DNA from: Brucella cytisi
GTDB lineage: Bacteria; Pseudomonadota; Alphaproteobacteria; Rhizobiales; Rhizobiaceae
Assembly (NCBI GenBank): GCA_012103075.1
Contig: JAAVLQ010000003.1
Span: forward strand, 496,001 to 560,000
Direction: 5' to 3'
DNA: 64,000 nt
Made by a program: the position numbers and the translations under genes. Every line of letters begins with the position of its first letter. Position 1 is the stretch's first letter. Below the pieces are notes generated by a model that saw only the letters and a program-made list of their open reading frames with translations, did no database searches and was not told where the DNA came from. Positions 53,199 through 63,916 of the stretch are shown one piece after another.

Positions 53199-53444
53199 TT
53201 AATTCCCGCACTTCCTCCTCAATATCGCGACAAAGGCTTCGAAACTCCTCAGCTTTTCTTTCGTCGGCTCGCCAGCAATCAAACGCATTTTTGCTGACAC
53301 GTAATCGTCGCAGAGCAAACGAAAATCCAATGATTTCCAGTACAGTGCTCGAATTATCGCCTCATGGTCCGGAAACCGTTGAACGATCACATTCAGGTTC
53401 GACACGATCACAGCCTCCCGGATACGCTTTCTCCCCAAGCACAT
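53199..53444 (-). CDS. Small conserved hypothetical protein
   Basis: 81 residues, all-helical. The core (LIVQRFPDHE-type start, then IIRALYWKSLDFRLLCDDYV, then AKMRLIAGEP) resembles a small alphaproteobacterial family of about 85 residues with F-P-x-H-E and D-F-R-x-L-C-x-D-Y motifs. Function unknown. No frameshift. It is divergent from the envelope operon starting at 53646, with an 18-bp palindrome between them. Confidence 0.6.
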   Translation of the reverse strand: MCLGRKRIREAVIVSNLNVIVQRFPDHEAIIRALYWKSLDFRLLCDDYVSAKMRLIAGEPTKEKLRSFEAFVAILRRKCGN

Positions 53445-53470
53445 TGTTCAATAGTTACATTTTACGCTAG

Positions 53471-53488
53471 GTTCGCACATGTACGAAC
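53471..53488. promoter_or_regulatory. 18-bp near-perfect palindrome in a divergent promoter region
   Basis: GTTCGCACATGTACGAAC differs from its reverse complement by one base pair (two positions). It lies between the divergent small gene (start 53444) and the outer-membrane operon (start 53646). The size fits a dimeric repressor operator. Confidence 0.5.
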
Positions 53489-53645
53489 ACGTTGCTTACT
53501 GTAACATTTTGAAAACTACTTGCTTTGGGCCGTTATCATTATAACCTCAGTCCCGATAACGGATTCAGACAAAAGCAATAGCAAGGATGGCCCGTAGAGA
53601 TCCGTTATTCGCCAGCGCTCAGCGAGAAGATTGGAAACTGCAGAG

Positions 53646-54441
53646 ATGATCAATACAACCGGGATATGCGCACTTGTCATCACGGGTGCAACGCTACTTG
53701 CTACGGGATACCATTCAACTGCAGCGGATCTCGGACCGGCTATCGTGCCGGAACTGAAGCCTGTCGACGATGGTTGGAGAATATCCGTATCTCCCTATTT
53801 TTGGGGCGCGGGTCTTTCAGGGGATGTCGGAAGTTTCGGGCTTCCCTCTGTCCATCTCGATGCGTCGTTTGGCGATGTGTGGGACAATCTCGACTTCGCC
53901 GCGATGATTGCCGGTGAGGCGCGACGGGGACCATACAGTATATTCGGAGACATCATCTATTCTGATCTGTCCGGGACCAGCGCAACACCACGCGGAGTTC
54001 TTGCGACGGAGGCAACCGTCGACAGCAGGACTTTCGCCGGCCTCTTTGGAGCAGGATATACCATTCTCGGGGATGAGCTTAGCTACCTTGACGTCGTTGG
54101 TGGCCTGAGGGTCTGGTCTGCAAAAAACTGAAATTTCGTTCAATGGCGGTCTGCTTGACGGGCGGGAGGTCAGTGACAGTGCAACCCGGGTTGACGCGAT
54201 GGCCGGCGTGAGAGGGGTATACTCCTTCACTCCGAATTTATTTCTGACAGGCTGGGGCCTTGTAGGTGCAGGTGGCGCGGATGTCGACTGGGACGTTGCC
54301 GCCGCACTTGGCTACAGATTCAATGAAACTGTTTCAGCAACGCTTGGCTACCGCGCTCTGGGTGTTGACTACAGCAATGACGGATTCGAGTTCGACGTCG
54401 TTGAGAAAGGGCCGATACTGGGCCTGACGATAAAGTTCTAA
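53646..54441 (+). CDS. Outer-membrane beta-barrel protein (one frameshift)
   Basis: About 265 residues. A signal peptide (ICALVITGATLLATG, cleavage near STAA) is followed by alternating-hydrophobicity strands: GWRISVSPYFWGAGLSGDVG, YSIFGDIIYSDL, TFAGLFGAGYTILGDELSYL. The C-terminal strands are ATLGYRALGVDYSNDGFEFD and GPILGLTIKF, with the terminal Phe typical of outer-membrane proteins. The single break is in an A6 run at about 54121-54126. A TTG at 53631 is an alternative start. It is first in a same-strand set with the DUF3300 and DUF2950 genes. Confidence 0.82.
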
Positions 54442-54512
54442 TCAGCCGGATTGATCAGTTTTTGCTGGATCATTCAACCGATGAGGATATTCCTCACCGA
54501 TGGGAGGATAAG

Positions 54513-55841
54513 ATGAATGATAGAAACTTTTTTCCAGTAATCGAATAAAGCGTTTTTCGCTCCTGCTGGTGAGCACGACATTCCTCGCGCTATCTGGCGG
54601 TGGAGCCTCAGCTCAACAACCATCAGCAACTCCGGCCACTGCTGTAACTGAGCCGCAGAACGCCAGCAAAGCCATGTTGAATGATGAGGAGATGCAGATC
54701 CTTGTCGCACGTATCGCGCTTTATCCAGATGAACTCGTTGCACTCATAACCTCAGCGTCGCTTTATCCTCTACAAGTCGTGGAAGCACAGCGGTTTCTGG
54801 AAGCAGTCAAAACAAATTCTTCCCTCAAGCCAAAGGAAGAATGGGACGGTAGCGTGATATCGCTGCTAAATTATCCTCAGATCGTCAAAATGATGAGCGA
54901 CGACCTTGAATGGACGCAGGCAATCGGCAACGCAGTCGCCAGTCAGCAGAAAGACCTTCTTGTTGCCATTCAGACGCTCCGGGACAAAGCAGTCGCGGAT
55001 GGCGTCATAAAGAGCGACGACAAGGTGCAGGTCACAAAAGAAAACAATAATGTGGTCATTAAGTCCGCTGATCCGCAGAAAATCTATGTACCTCAGTATG
55101 AACCACAGATGCTCTACGAACCGGGCTATGCCATAGCGCCTGTATCTTATTATCCTGATCCTTACCCCAATTACTATTACCCGACCGCAACCTATTTTGC
55201 AGGTTTTGTAACCGGGGCTGTTTTGCAGCGGCCGTCGACTGGGATGACTGGGGCGTCTGGGGCGGTCGCTATGATGGAGCTGATATTGATATAGACTGCA
55301 ATCGCTGCATGAATAATATCGATGTTGATGGCCGCGTTAACTTCAATGATGTTGACTGGAAGAACGTAGACCGTAGCAAACTCAAGTTCGATCACAACCA
55401 GTATTCGAAGATCGACAGCACGAACATACGTTCTCGTCTGGAAAAAACCGGTGGTGACAATATCAGAAACCGGGCCCAGTCATTAAAACCGAAAAGACAG
55501 GGGCGAGACAGAACAAGATCAGCGCTTCGTCTATCAAGGACGTAAGAGCAAACAAGGTACAAGGCAACCGTAAAGCCGCCAATCCTCAGTCTCACGTCAA
55601 GAACAGACCATCGAAACCCGCACAAACCCATAACCGACCAGCTCACAACGTAAAACATACTATGGCCAGCAAACGGGATGTCCGACCGAAACGACCTTCC
55701 GGCCTCGGTGAGGTTCGCCCAAGAGCATCTGCACACATGAGCTCCAACCGTGGTGGTCGTGCGATGGGTGGTGGGCATCAGTTTGAACGCAGGTCAATGG
55801 GAGGCGGGCATGCCCGCATGCCACACGGACATCGACGCTAA
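54513..55841 (+). CDS. DUF3300 protein, secreted (frameshifted)
   Basis: About 442 residues. The ATG at 54513 follows GGAGGATAAG. A lost base in the T6 run near 54530 separates it from the signal peptide (RIKRFSLLLVSTTFLALSGG). The DUF3300 core is LNDEEMQILVARIALYPDEL, then SLYPLQVVEAQRFLEAVK, LLNYPQIVKMMSDDLEWTQA and IYVPQYEPQMLYEPGY, then DPYPNYYYP. The second half is basic, Asn/Arg/Gly/His-rich and unstructured (SNRGGRAMGGGHQFERRSMG), ending HGHRR. Breaks lie near 55225 and 55520. Function unknown. The family regularly occurs beside DUF2950. Confidence 0.87.
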
Positions 55842-55859
55842 CCGGTGGAGGTACATGCC

Positions 55860-56803
55860 ATGAAGTGGATTAATCGTTGCACAGCAATGGCTTCCATTGC
55901 GTCTGTCTTTACAGGGTTTGTTTTGTCGATTTCTCCCGTAGCAGCTGCAGGTAATGATGATCTCGCCGGGTTGCTTTCAGATAAATTACCTGCAGAGTTC
56001 GCGACCGTCGAAGACGCCGTGGCAGGGTTCAAGGAAGCGGTTCAGTCAGAAAACCCGGACCGGATGGCTGACATTCTCGGATTAAAGCCGGAGCTTCTCA
56101 AGGATTCAGACGGCATTGCAGACACGCTCGCTCTGATCAAAGTCGGAATATCTCGTCGAATCGGACTTGAGACGCAGGGTGATTATCACGTCATCGAAGT
56201 TGGTGAAATCCTGTGGCCTTCCCGTTTCCCGTTGCCAAAATGGAGGATGGAAAGTTTGCATTTGACCCCGTGCTGGGGATAGAGGAGATCGTCAACCGGC
56301 GTGTCGGTGAAAACGAAATCCAGACCATCGAAACCATACGCTCCTATATCGACGCTCAGGAAGAGTATGCCAGTGCTGATCACGATGGCGATGGCGTACT
56401 GGAGTATGCACAAAAAATCGTCAGCAGTCCCGGCGAGAAAGATGGCCTTCTCTGGCCCGATGTCGATGGTGACGACCCAAGCCCTGCCTCCCCCTTGCTC
56501 GATTTTTCGCAACTCGATCAATCAGCCGTGGATGGATACTTTGGCTATCGCTATAAGGTTCTGACACGCCGGGGAGACAACATCGCAGGCGGCGCATTTG
56601 ATTACACCATAAACGGCAACATGATAGCCGGATATGCCCTTGTAGCATGGCCGGTGAAATACGGTGAGACCGGAGTTAATACATTCGTGGTCAATCGTAA
56701 TGGTATCGTTTATCAGGCTGATCTTGGTGCAGAAACCAACAAGATCGCGCCGTCGATCAAACAATTCAATCCCGATGACCGTTGGTCGATCGTGGACGAT
56801 TGA
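55860..56803 (+). CDS. DUF2950 protein, secreted (one frameshift)
   Basis: About 315 residues, start MKWINRCTAMASI after a GGAG site. A signal peptide ends near VAAA. DUF2950 features: TVEDAVAGFKEAVQSENPDR, then FPFPVAKMEDGKFAFDP, RVGENEIQTIETIRSYIDAQ and YASADHDGDGVLEYAQ, then FGYRYKVLTRRGDNIAGGAF. The C-terminus has NTFVVNRNGIVYQADLGAET. The break is near 56210-56225. It follows the DUF3300 gene by 18 bp, the usual pairing, and precedes the membrane-protein gene by 3 bp, so the three are one operon. Confidence 0.9.
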
Positions 56804-56806
56804 CCA

Positions 56807-58031
56807 ATGTCAGCACCCGTTGATAGCGCTCGACAATCAGGTGAACGTCCGGTCCCAGAAGCTGCTTCGCGTCTGGATTTTCATGCGGCCCATGGAGGTA
56901 TGTTTTTCGAGCTTCAGCGCAGATTACACCTTCTGCATGAAAATGCGCTGAGAACGGGCAAACGGGCACTGATGTTCGTGGCACTCGCATGGGGTGGTCT
57001 GCTTGTGCTTGTGCTGCCAACATACTTCTCAGACAAGCCAATGATATGGAATTTCATTTCAGATCCGGGCCCATCTGTACGGTTTATAGTGGGAATTGCA
57101 GCATTCATCTTGTCCGAAAAATACATCGATGCTGGCCTTCGGACAAAGCTTTTACAATTCAACCGCGCGCCGCTGATTGCACCTTCATCTCAGCCTAAGG
57201 CTCTTAGTGCCCTGAACACTGCACTTAAAAGACGGGACCCGGAACCGCGGAACTGATCTGCCTGCTTCTGGCGATTGCAGGCGCCTATGCGGCGTATGTC
57301 AATTTCAAAAGCCTCCCGCAACCAACTGGAGCGTGACTGTATCCGGTAGCACGCCGATGTTGACGCCGGCCGGATGGTGGTGTGTTTGTTTCAGCTCGCC
57401 TTTATTTCTGTTTTTAATGTTTCGAGGACTTTGGCGACACGTTGTATGGGCAAGGTTGCTTCGCATGATTGCCGCCCTTGAGTTACGTCTCACGGCGACC
57501 CATCCCGACAGAAAAGGAGGACTGGCTTTTCTGGCTGAGTACCCCAACGCCTACGTGGCATTCGTTTTTGGGTTGAGTAGTTCCATTGCGACGGTTGTAG
57601 CCAAACATGTATGGGAGGACGGGCTTTCAGCGAACGCTTTAGCTACCGTGATGATTGGTTGGCTACTCGTGGTTCTGATTTTCTTCGCATACCCGCTTTC
57701 TGCATTCACCGGCCCTTTGTCGCGGTTGAAACGCAGTACCGTTTCAGTCCTGTCTGCACTGGCGACCAGACAACAGCGTACTACCGAACGCAAAATAATC
57801 GGCGGAAACATTGCAGCTCCAAGCAAAAATGAAACAGACTACGCCAACGGAAATCCGGAAAATCTGGCGGATTACTATTCCAGCGTCTGTAAAATTTCCA
57901 CCGTTCTTCTCAGTCGCAACTCTTTGATGCCTGTTTGTGCTTCTGCGATATTACCTTTTGCGATTGTAGGAATGACACAGCTTCCATTCAAAGAAGTCTT
58001 TTCCGTACTTAAGAAAATACTTCTTGTCTAG
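56807..58031 (+). CDS. Polytopic membrane protein in the DUF3300/DUF2950 operon (frameshifted)
   Basis: About 408 residues when two breaks (near 57225 and near 57330) are bridged. Hydrophobic segments: ALMFVALAWGGLLVLVLPTY, VRFIVGIAAFILSEKYI, ICLLLAIAGAYAAYVNF, WCVCFSSPLFLFLMFRGLW, YVAFVFGLSSSIATVVAK, VMIGWLLVVLIFFAYPLSAF and MPVCASAILPFAIVGMTQLP. Between them are soluble stretches such as LELRLTATHPDRKGGLAFLA, which is reminiscent of membrane proteins annotated only as hypothetical. The function is not recognised. Tight spacing with DUF2950 links it to the same envelope process. Confidence 0.72.
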
Positions 58032-58103
58032 ATTGTGTGGCATCATCGACGTTGGGTTTCGTAACGAGCGGAGACAACGCAGTAAATCAGGAGGTAACCG
58101 GAG

Positions 58104-59431
58104 TTGAGACATGCGCCGCACAATCCAGACAAACAAATCCGGGCGAGATTTAGCGACACCTTCTGGCCAGAAAGTTTCCAGCCAAATATCAATGAAAAAT
58201 CGTGTATAAAATGCCAGCGGCGGTTTCCAGTCTGGGGCGCAATACTTCTCCTTTCAGTGTCAGTTGTCGGATGCGGACATCCAACCGGGGTGATGAACCC
58301 GATCGCATCGGAGAACACACAGTCAAATTCTAGGTCAGTAGATATGCTGGTCGTTACAACACGCCAGCCATCTGGTGATCCAAACACGTTGTTTAACGGA
58401 GAGCGTGCTCCTAAAGCTCATTCACGGACATCGCCGTCTCTATTCCCAAGCAAAGAGAGCCCGGCTCTGTACAATGGCCACGTAAACTCCCACCTGACCC
58501 ACTGACCGATTTCGCCGTTACACGCGCGAGGTCTGTTGCTACAGTCAGCGATGGAAAACAATGGATAAAAAGTCACATCTCGAACGGTAAGGCGCTTGTA
58601 TTTGTGCATGGATTCAACAACCGCTACGAGGATTCAGTCTTCCGCTTCGCTCAAATAGTCCATGATAGTCAAATGGACGCGACACCGGTTCTATTCACCG
58701 CCATCCCGAGCAAAACTGACTGCATACGAATACGATCGGGAAAGCACAAATTACTCCCGTACAGCACTGGAACAGACCATCCAGACACTGGTAAAGGACC
58801 AGAACGTCAAAGATATAACAGTACTTGCTCATTCCATGGGAACCGGCTAGCAATGGAATCCCTTCGTCAGATAGGTATACGAGGCGGTCATGTGAGCCCA
58901 AAAGTTCGGAATGTCATTCTCGCGTCGCCTGATATTGATGTTCAGGTGTTTGCCAAACAATTCGCCGAGATGGGGAAACCGCGACCCAAGTTCACAATTT
59001 TCGTATCACAGGATGATCGCGCCCCCGCCGCCTCCCGACTGTTAACCGGTGGGGTTCAACGAGCCGGTGCAATCGACCCTACTCAGGAACCGTATCGTTC
59101 CCAACTCGAAACAGCTGGCATAACAGCAATAGATCTGACGAAAGTTGATACCGGCGACCGCCTCAATCACGGAAAGTTTGCAGAAAGTCCGGAAATCGTC
59201 CAACTTATCGGCCAACGCCTTATCGCCGGTCAAACGCTCACAGACACTCGCATCTCACTAGGTGAGGGTGTTGTGGCTGTCGTTGGTGGAACAGTTCGTA
59301 CTGTTGGCAATGTCGCCGGCACAGCTGTTGCCGCACCATTAACGATCACCGAACGTCATGACCAGAAACCCGGCAGTACCAATATCTCCGAGACATTCAG
59401 CCATGGCGGCAACACTCCGTTGCTTAACTAA
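58104..59431 (+). CDS. Alpha/beta-hydrolase lipoprotein, DUF900-like (frameshifted)
   Basis: About 440 residues with an uncertain start. A lipoprotein signal (AILLLSVSVVGCG) sits about 45 codons into the open frame, so the real start is probably closer to it (an ATG at 58192 in a neighbouring frame) or the ATG at 58111, which has a distant AGGAGG. The hydrolase fold shows KALVFVHGFNNRYEDSVFRF, then TPVLFTWPS-type (broken at 58705) and TVLAHSMGT (the GxSxG-like nucleophile elbow, 58825-58850), followed by NVILASPDIDVQVFAKQFAE. Breaks lie near 58495, 58705 and 58845. A membrane-anchored serine hydrolase or esterase is likely. It is last in the envelope operon. Confidence 0.78.
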
Positions 59432-59946
59432 ACGACCGGTGTGAGAACCCGTATCTGATTTAATTGAGAATAAGAGATAACAAACAGTTCGGGTGGAATT
59501 ACGTCCATTTGACTTGCTTTACTGCGACCGATTGCCCGGTATTTTAGTGTCAGCAACAGACGATACAGAATGGCGACATACTGCAACTTCCATTCGAAAA
59601 CGAAACCCAACTACACGTAGTATAATATATTTCTACATTAATTAATGTATAATAATAGTTAATATTAATTTATTACAACAACACAAATTTTTATGAAGAA
59701 CACTTTTCTATATCGATTTTGGCACAAACTGCATAGAACTGCGCGCGATAAACCGCCAGAATACTTACTGCGATTTCTAGACATATCGAAGTTTGCGTTC
59801 GTCCAAATTTTGATCGAACAGCTGATAGCTGGTGAACTTCTGTGCAGAAAAGAGGGGAACATGCGCCATCGTACTCGAAGTCAATAGTTTAACGAGAATG
59901 ATGTGACGGTAATTTGACATACGGTCAATTCCACCGGGGTTCTGTT
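59432..59946. other. AT-rich region before TPR regulator C
   Basis: About 515 bp, very AT-rich at 59610-59700. It contains a perfect 16-bp palindrome (TACATTAATTAATGTA, 59634-59649) that could be a regulator site. A frame of 64 codons at 59693-59887 has no family and weak support. Confidence 0.5.
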
Positions 59947-61585
59947 ATGGCTGACAAAAGTAGTATGACTGCGGTCGGGGAGGTAACGGCTGCAGAAGCG
60001 AAACTGGCGCTGACCGAATTGCTGACTGATCAGCGATTTCACGCGACTGATCGAGCCAAGGCAATTTTGTCTTATCTTGGTGATCAATATTTTTCCAACG
60101 GTCGCGACAGTGTCAAAGCCTATGCCATTGCTGTCGACGTGCTGGGCAGGCCTGAAAGTTTTGATCCCGGCACCGATCCGATCGCGCGAATTGAGATGAG
60201 CCGGTTACGTTCTGCTCTTGTCCAGTATTTCGAAGCCTTTGGCCGGGAAAAGCCAATCGAGATCATTCTACCAAAGGGAAAGTATGCACTTTGCTTCCTC
60301 TATCGCCCGAGCAAGGCGCCTGCGAAAAGAAAAAGAAAATGCGCTCCCTGCCGGATCCACAGATTCCGAGGATACAGCGTTCTGGTCGCATCAGAAACTG
60401 GTGGCTACTTGCAAGCATCGTATTTTTGGCCTTCGTAACTGCAATACTAATCGCGCTTGTTCTTATCAAATCGCCCGGCAACACCGTCAAACCTATTGCA
60501 ATTATCGAGTTTGGTACTGATGACGACGCCCTGCTGATCGAAGCGGCAACTGTAAGAGACGCTCTATTTGCTGCCCTAGGGAATTTTCATACCCTGTCCC
60601 TGCGTTCCAATAGCGATACATACTTCTCTAAAGATGACGATATCAGAAAGTTCGTCATAGGGATAAAGTATCGGGCTGATAATCAAATGCGGGAATTATG
60701 GTGGCAAGTACGGGATGAGCTGCAGAACGAAGTTCTTGGTTCTGGTGTTGTCCGGACCGACGGCACAAGAATGACGCGGACCGGGATTGCCGAAAATCTC
60801 GCATCGTCGCTCGCTCCTACGCTGGCAGCTTCCAACGGTGTTGTAAACGTCCAGCTTGTAAGAGAAGGGTCTGACCATTCGTCTTTGGGTAATACGTGCG
60901 TCCTGAAAGCCGAGCTTTTACGGCAAGTTTCAGGCCAGTCGCTAAAATTCAGAAGTGCCTCGAAGAAACGATCGCCCAGAACCCGGAAAATAGTGACGCA
61001 CTGGCTGCTCTTTCTCGCGTTCTATCTCGCTCTGCAGAAACTGTATCGAATTCAGAAGTACTGGCCAGAAGTAAGTCTCTCGCGGAGCGTGCTGTTTTGC
61101 TTTCTCCCCGGTCCGATAGAGCATACTTTGCGCTAATGGATGCATATTTTCGATCAGCAGAAACTGAACTCGCCGTCGAGGTGGGTAAACGCGCACTTAC
61201 ATATAACCCCAACAACCTTCAACTTCGGGACACACTGGCACTCGCGCTTTACGCCAACAGTCGTTGGGACGAAGCCTTGAACCCTGGTCGCCCTCAAGTC
61301 TGGAGAAAACATTACAGATGAACATCGTCGTTTGCTGATGCTTGAAGCATTCCGCCACCGGGACTGGGATTCGGCCTTGAAACAAGCAGAACAACTTCCA
61401 TCTGAAAGTGAACATAAAGAAATCTATCGCATAGCAGCACTTGCGGGAAGCCGACCAGAGATATTGGACATATCACAGGAAATGCAAGCGCAACTAATTG
61501 AAGCGATGAAATGGGACCGGTGCCTCAGTCCATCCGGGAAATAATTCTGAGCAATTTCCCTGATGTGAAATCTATCGGTCGCTGA
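59947..61585 (+). CDS. ToxR-like membrane TPR regulator, copy C (frameshifted)
   Basis: About 545 residues. The N-terminal domain is TELLTDQRFHATDRAKAILSYL, then KAYAIAVDVLGRPESFDPGT, DPIARIEMSRLRSALVQYFE and IEIILPKGKYALCF, clearly the same family as copies A and B. A membrane segment (WWLLASIVFLAFVTAILIAL, about 60400-60460) is followed by a beta/alpha periplasmic part (IAIIEFGTDDDALLIEAATV; YRADNQMRELWWQVRDEL) and TPRs (CLEETIAQNPENSDALAALS; FRSAETELAVEVGKRALTYN; RWDEAL; LEAFRHRDWDSALKQAEQLP). Breaks lie near 60300, 60930, 61285 and 61535. Repairing the last gives the natural end NFPDVKSIGR, stop 61583-61585. It is the most complete copy in this window. Confidence 0.78.
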
Positions 61586-61601
61586 AAACACTGCGCCCGG
61601 A

Positions 61602-61891
61602 TCAGCAATTTTTCCTGCGCGAGAGACAATACTCGGTAACTTCCAACTCAATCTCCCTGCAGACCTTTTCATACTCGGCAAAAGAGAACTGTCTTCCTTG
61701 TCTGAAAGCCTCAGTTTATCCAACACCTCGCTTGCAATCTGGTAAGCCTCTGCAAGACTCAGAAGAGGCTCACCTTCAGAACGCTTTATATCGTCGCGAA
61801 CAGATGGAAGCTTCAACATCAGCTTGATCATGCCTCGTTTTGATGTCCCGTTTGGCTGAGAAGAATTTCGATCCTCTTCGTAGATACCCAT
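61602..61891 (-). CDS. Small hypothetical protein between TPR regulator C and sulfatase 2 (one frameshift)
   Basis: About 96 residues, start MGIYEEDRNSSQP after a strong GGAGGAAAGGGA site. Contains KLPSVRDDIKRSEGEPLLSL, then AEAYQIASEVLDKLRLSDKE. After a break near 61672-61680 it ends EYEKVCREIELEVTEYCLSR, then RKNC. Acidic and helical, with no signal or membrane segment. It converges with copy C (16 bp apart) and lies downstream of sulfatase 2 on the same strand. Not recognised. Confidence 0.5.
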
Positions 61892-62216
61892 TCCCTTTCC
61901 TCCTCCCAAGCCCAAAAACGACAGTGAACTGATCCATCGTGCAGCGAAAATTCACAAATGAACTTTAACGTATTACTTTTTGATATTAATCAGTTGTAGA
62001 GCCCTTCTTCCGAAAAGCCTTTCGCGATCCCGCAACACGAAATAACATATGCCATATTGTCCGCTGAATTATGCTTTCATATGATTTTTGTGACGCCAAT
62101 ACAAAATGGAATGTATGGAACCCGCCTCATTTTTCCTGCTTATTTTACTACTATGGTTTGCCAAATTCTTTCGTTTAGACGAGTATTCGACCAGATAATG
62201 ATACTGGTGACTAGTT
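61892..62216. other. Gene-free stretch
   Basis: About 325 bp, AT-rich at 61960-62110. Nothing coding is supported. It should contain the promoter of the small minus-strand gene. Confidence 0.5.
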
Positions 62217-62246
62217 GAGGAAGTGGAGTGCTCGCCCCACTTCCTC
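62217..62246 (-). terminator. Hairpin after sulfatase 2
   Basis: A perfect 10-bp stem (GAGGAAGTGG / CCACTTCCTC) with a 10-base loop, 7 bp past the sulfatase stop at 62254-62256. There is no T-run after it on the minus strand. Likely a transcript-end structure. Confidence 0.65.
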
Positions 62247-62253
62247 GTAGATA

Positions 62254-63916
62254 TTACTGCGGAGACAACCTTTCGAGTTCATTCAAGCGCTCCAGCGCAG
62301 CCCGTTGACGAAGCAGTCCATAATTGATGCCGCTTGCGTTCAGGGTGCTGCCTTCCTGATAAGGGAATTTATCGAAATCCGTGAAGAAATCCTTGATCTT
62401 TCCCCTGTATTGGTACCAGCAACCACATGTTTCGACCGAAAACTCGATTGCGCCTCCTCCGTCTTCCATTGCCCTTTCATAAGGGTCCATCCGAAGGTTG
62501 GTAATCAATGCCCAATTGGGCACTTCTCGAGTAGCCGTTGCGATATTGCCGTGGCTCATCGTTGCAAAACTGAGTTTCCAATCGTTCCACCGAATGGCAT
62601 TTAGGTTTCCGCCTTGATCAAAGTAGTACATGGCATCTCTGGGAGTCGTATCACTTTCACCTTTCAACAATGAGGTAAGATCATACCCGTCCAGATGAAC
62701 TTTGAATTCCTTTGACCCGGATTTAAAGCCGCTTTTCATCTGCTCTTTGAGATCCGGAATACCAGCAGCGGCGGCGAACGTCGGCATCCAATCCATGAGA
62801 GTCACGATGTCGTTTACCTCGGTCCCGGGCTTCACAACACCGCCAGCGAACCATCATTGGGATTCGGAAGCCACCCTCCCGTGTCGTGCCTTTTTCCCCT
62901 CGGAACATCGTTTGTGCTCCGTCCGGCCACAGAGCCAGTTCCGCTCCGTTGTCCGTCGTGTAGAGCACTATCGTGTCCTCGGTTATTCCCAGTTCATCCA
63001 GTTGATCCAGCAACTGACCAACATGTCCGTCATGTTCCAGCATCCCGTCCGCATGGATACCCTTGCCAGTTTTGCCGACAGAATCCTGCTTCAAATGGGT
63101 AAAGACGTGCATACGCGTTGAATTGAACCAACAAAAGAAAGGCTTATCCGCTTTATGCTGACGATCTATAAAATCCTTGGCCGCAGCAAGGAACTCTTCA
63201 TCAACGGTTTCCATACGTTTGGTATTCAGTGCACCGGTATCTTCAATCTTACCATCTGCGCTGGACTTGATGACACCACGCGGTCCGTACTGTTTCCTGA
63301 AATCCGGGTCCTTCGGATAAAAGTACCCTTCGGGTTCTTCTTCCGCATTCAAGTGGTAAAGATTGCCAAAAACTCATCGAAGCCATGGTTTGTAGGCAGA
63401 TGCTGGTCCTGATCGCCAAGATGGTTCTTGCCAAACTGACCCGTCGCATAACCCTGCGCTTTCATCACATCGGCTATTGTCGGCATCCAATCTCGGATTC
63501 CATGTGGATCCCCCGGCATACCAATGGTAAGCAGACCCGTCCGGAATGGCTCCTGACCAAGAATGAAGGAAGCCCGGCCCGCAGTACAACTTTGCTGCCC
63601 ATAAGAATCCGTAAAGATTGCGCCTTCTTTTTGCTATGCGGTCGATGTTTGGAGTCCGATACCCCATAAGTCCCATTGTATAGGCACTGATCTGTGGGAT
63701 ACCAATATCATCGCCAAAGATAACGAGTATGTTTGGCTTTTTACCTGAGGCAGCGGATTGATTGCCGCCCGATGTCTGAGCTTGAGCCAACGTCGGATGT
63801 GTTGTAGCCGCTACTGTCAATGCTGTCACTGCAAGTGAACTGCCTCCCAGCAGAATATCGCGGCGACTTACAGATGCCGTATTGCTTTCCGACTTATCCG
63901 AACTGGACTTTTTCAT
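62254..63916 (-). CDS. Sulfatase 2, Tat-exported, CTAGR-type (frameshifted)
   Basis: About 555 residues, start MKKSSSDKSESNTA. A Tat signal is visible (SRRDILLGGSSLAVTALTVA, cleavage near LAQA). The sulfatase fold shows PNILVIFGDDIGIPQ, the nucleophile region QQSCTAGRASF at about 63565-63597, and GQFGKNHLGDQDQHLPTNHG. FDEFFGNLYHLNAEEEPEGY is seen across a break, then FFCWFNSTRMHVFTHL and LYTTDNGAELALWPDG. A long C-terminal part follows (MDWMPTFAAAAGIPDLKEQM; NALITNLRMDPYERA-like). Breaks lie near 63625, 63490, 63370 and 62845. Close relative of sulfatase 1 but with Tat instead of Sec export, which suggests folding or formylglycine formation in the cytoplasm. Confidence 0.88.

Noticed and set aside
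59693..59887. 64-codon plus-strand frame, basic and helical
   Set aside because: It lies in a promoter-type AT-rich zone, lacks a good ribosome site and has no recognisable family.
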